Shown here: positions 63,946 to 64,000 of the stretch, in pieces
Numbering within the stretch: the stretch's first letter is position 1
Layout: each line of letters starts with the position of its first letter
DNA from: an uncultured Bacteroidales bacterium
Lineage (GTDB): Bacteria; Bacteroidota; Bacteroidia; Bacteroidales; CAIXZF01
DNA length: 64,000 nucleotides
Direction of reading: 5' to 3'
NCBI GenBank assembly: GCA_903923925.1
Contig: CAIXZF010000006.1
Location: 1 to 64,000, forward strand
Notes under the pieces: model-generated
The model's input: the letters and a program-made list of their open reading frames with translations, nothing else
Told to the model about the DNA's origin: nothing
Database searches by the model: none
Made by a program: the position numbers and the translations under genes

Positions 63946-64000
63946 ATGAAAAATATTGTCAGGATGATTATCAGTCTTTTATTGTTAAACACTTTGGGGT
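63946..64000 (+). CDS. Start of an exported protein, cut by window edge
   Basis: An ATG at 63946 opens MKNIVRMIISLLLLNTLG before the window ends. The charged start and long hydrophobic run fit a signal peptide. Nothing further can be said. Confidence 0.45.
   Translation, partial: MKNIVRMIISLLLLNTLG

Overview
The window is one contiguous piece of a Bacteroidota chromosome. The signs are type IX secretion (T9SS) C-terminal tails on large secreted proteins (354-3764, 61592-63841), a TonB-dependent receptor paired with a DUF4249 lipoprotein, a BtuG-like DUF5074 lipoprotein, a fused isopropylmalate/homoaconitate-type dehydratase, and promoters of the Bacteroidota type (TTG, 19-22 bp, TAnnTTTG). 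I cannot assign a genus; an environmental member of the Bacteroidales or a relative is a guess.

Layout. The left end holds the start of an APS kinase gene (minus strand) and a 1136-residue secreted BNR-repeat protein. From about 3.88 to 18.76 kb lies an accessory island at a tRNA-Arg(ACG) gene. The 3' end of the tRNA is repeated in the same direction at 4893-4915 and 5850-5872, with a decayed copy near 3879-3889, and a truncated tyrosine recombinase sits beside the intact tRNA. I read this as successive integrations at one tRNA. Cargo: a TMEM175-like channel, a decayed acetyltransferase-like gene plus a small partner, two very large secreted proteins sharing a dockerin-like C-terminal module, a chimeric pseudogene and a FRG-domain protein.

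From 18.9 to 47 kb the content is mostly ordinary. It includes an outer-membrane barrel plus CDF metal transporter, an FkbM methyltransferase, the floA-nfeD-clpS group, a Nudix hydrolase and OsmC, and a cobalamin-riboswitch-controlled uptake pair (BtuB-like receptor and BtuG-like lipoprotein). It continues with a thioesterase/YwqK pair, the fused aconitase-family enzyme, a YdiJ-like FAD/Fe-S dehydrogenase, a VIT-family transporter, MprF, the TonB receptor/DUF4249 pair, a class D beta-lactamase, a DUF1338 protein and lipoate ligase.

From 47 to 64 kb come an AHSA1 protein, a DUF711 protein, a decayed aminotransferase, a rhomboid protease and a minus-strand polyamine group: an arginine decarboxylase, agmatinase and a deoxyhypusine-synthase-like enzyme that probably makes homospermidine. 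These are followed by an MFS transporter, an acyl-CoA dehydrogenase, two DEAD-box helicases around an adenosine deaminase, and a lipoprotein that resembles the pro-domain of the reprolysin-type protease encoded just after it.

The intergenic DNA carries several repeat types: GGG/CCC short palindromes in three clusters (20.6-21.0, 36.9-37.1 and 50.2-50.4 kb), a 25-copy heptamer array at 50400-50574, an octamer array at 17054-17085, and single long perfect palindromes. No CRISPR array, rRNA or intact insertion sequence was seen. All function calls rest on reading motifs by eye; no database search was run.
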